NCBI GenBank assembly: GCA_964636485.1
Contig: CAZWSO010000116.1
Span: 1-7,742, forward strand
Length of the DNA: 7,742 nucleotides
Direction: 5' to 3'
DNA from: CAYXRS01 sp964636485
Lineage (GTDB): Bacteria > Gemmatimonadota > Gemmatimonadetes > Gemmatimonadales > Gemmatimonadaceae
Shown here: piece by piece, positions 7,379 to 7,742 of the stretch
Layout: every line of letters starts with the position of its first letter
Numbering within the stretch: the stretch's first letter is position 1
The notes under the pieces: generated by a model
Database searches by the model: none
Told to the model about the DNA's origin: nothing
The model's input: the letters and a program-made list of their open reading frames with translations, nothing else
Position numbers and translations under genes: made by a program

Positions 7379-7742
7379 AGGCTCTGTCCCCCGTGCGCCT
7401 TCACCTGCGCTCTGGCAAGCTGCACGATGCGGTATGCCGTCTCGCCGTCCGCTCCGGGCACCTCAGCGTCGGGTGGCAGGCTCTCGGCAAGAGCCAGAAC
7501 GTTGCCGAACGCGCGGCGCGCACCAGCGCGATCTCCCAGCACCGCGAGCGCCGAGGCCAGCACCATGTGTGCAACGATCATCGACCTGTCGAGGTAGAGC
7601 GCGCGGCGAGCTGAAATCGCCGCCGCGGCTGCCTGTCCGCCCTGCAGCAGGAGGAGTGCATGCAGGTGCAACAGCTCCGCGGAGGCCCGATGACGCTCGA
7701 GCGCTGCCACGCAGGCGTGACCAGCCTCCTCGAGCCGCCCCT
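7375..7742 (-). CDS. cheR: CheR-type chemoreceptor methyltransferase, C-terminal TPR part (5' end outside window)
   Basis: This is the last 121 codons of a gene that enters across the window edge and ends at TGA (7377-7375). The frame stays open to 7742, so a GTG at 7710 is an internal valine codon rather than the start. The visible part is all helical TPR-like sequence. It has an alanine/leucine-rich helix pair, then a repeat with RALYLD, AHMVLASALAVLGD and ARRAFGNVLAL. It closes with an acidic VPGADGETAYRI tail and a final helix. In my knowledge of the family, this repeat and tail are typical of the C-terminus of TPR-fused CheR proteins (WspC/FrzF-like), which methylate receptor glutamates using S-adenosylmethionine. 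The methyltransferase domain itself is not in the window, so the CheR assignment rests on the tail plus the cheW-mcp-cheA-cheB neighbours. The stop overlaps the cheW start by 4 nt (ATGA). A stand-alone TPR protein is the alternative. Confidence 0.75.
   Translation of the reverse strand, partial: GRLEEAGHACVAALERHRASAELLHLHALLLLQGGQAAAAAISARRALYLDRSMIVAHMVLASALAVLGDRAGARRAFGNVLALAESLPPDAEVPGADGETAYRIVQLARAQVKAHGGQSL
7387..7392 (-). promoter_or_regulatory. Ribosome binding site for cheW
   Basis: The minus strand reads GGGGGA eight nucleotides before the cheW ATG (7378-7376), inside the last codons of the preceding CheR gene. It supports the ATG at 7378 as the start and allows some initiation independent of the ATGA overlap. 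Confidence 0.5.

Overview
This GC-rich window (roughly two-thirds G+C by eye) is one chemosensory gene cluster, entirely on the minus strand. It covers nearly the whole window. I see no credible gene on the plus strand, although the GC-rich sequence produces several long antisense frames. The source is probably a Gram-negative bacterium with a complex sensory repertoire. Myxococcota, Gemmatimonadota or a proteobacterium would all fit, but the sequence does not decide between them.

In transcription order (high to low coordinate) the genes are: the 3' end of a CheR-type receptor methyltransferase with C-terminal TPRs (7742-7375, cut by the window edge); a CheW coupling protein with an N-terminal extension (7378-6782); a two-pass membrane chemoreceptor without a recognisable HAMP domain (6766-5285); a hybrid CheA kinase with a C-terminal receiver (5288-3042); the CheB methylesterase (3045-2020); and a soluble REC-linker-GAF-HisKA-HATPase histidine kinase (2023-179). 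Four of the five junctions are 4-nt ATGA or GTGA overlaps. Only the receptor gene follows a true spacer, which carries a GGAG ribosome binding site. This points to one polycistronic, translationally coupled unit whose promoter lies upstream of the window.

As a system, the receptor would sense a periplasmic or membrane signal and control CheA through CheW. CheR-TPR and CheB would tune receptor methylation. CheA has no P2 domain and no separate CheY follows. Its phosphate could go to its own receiver, to CheB, or to the receiver heading the last-gene kinase. That kinase may be the output, turning a chemosensory signal into a second phosphorelay. This resembles alternative-function (Wsp/Frz-like) chemosensory systems more than a flagellar one; the family and domain calls are firm, while the wiring is inferred.

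Positions 1-178, downstream of the last stop, hold no gene I can support. They contain two adjacent small inverted repeats that might terminate or protect the transcript, but there is no T-tract.
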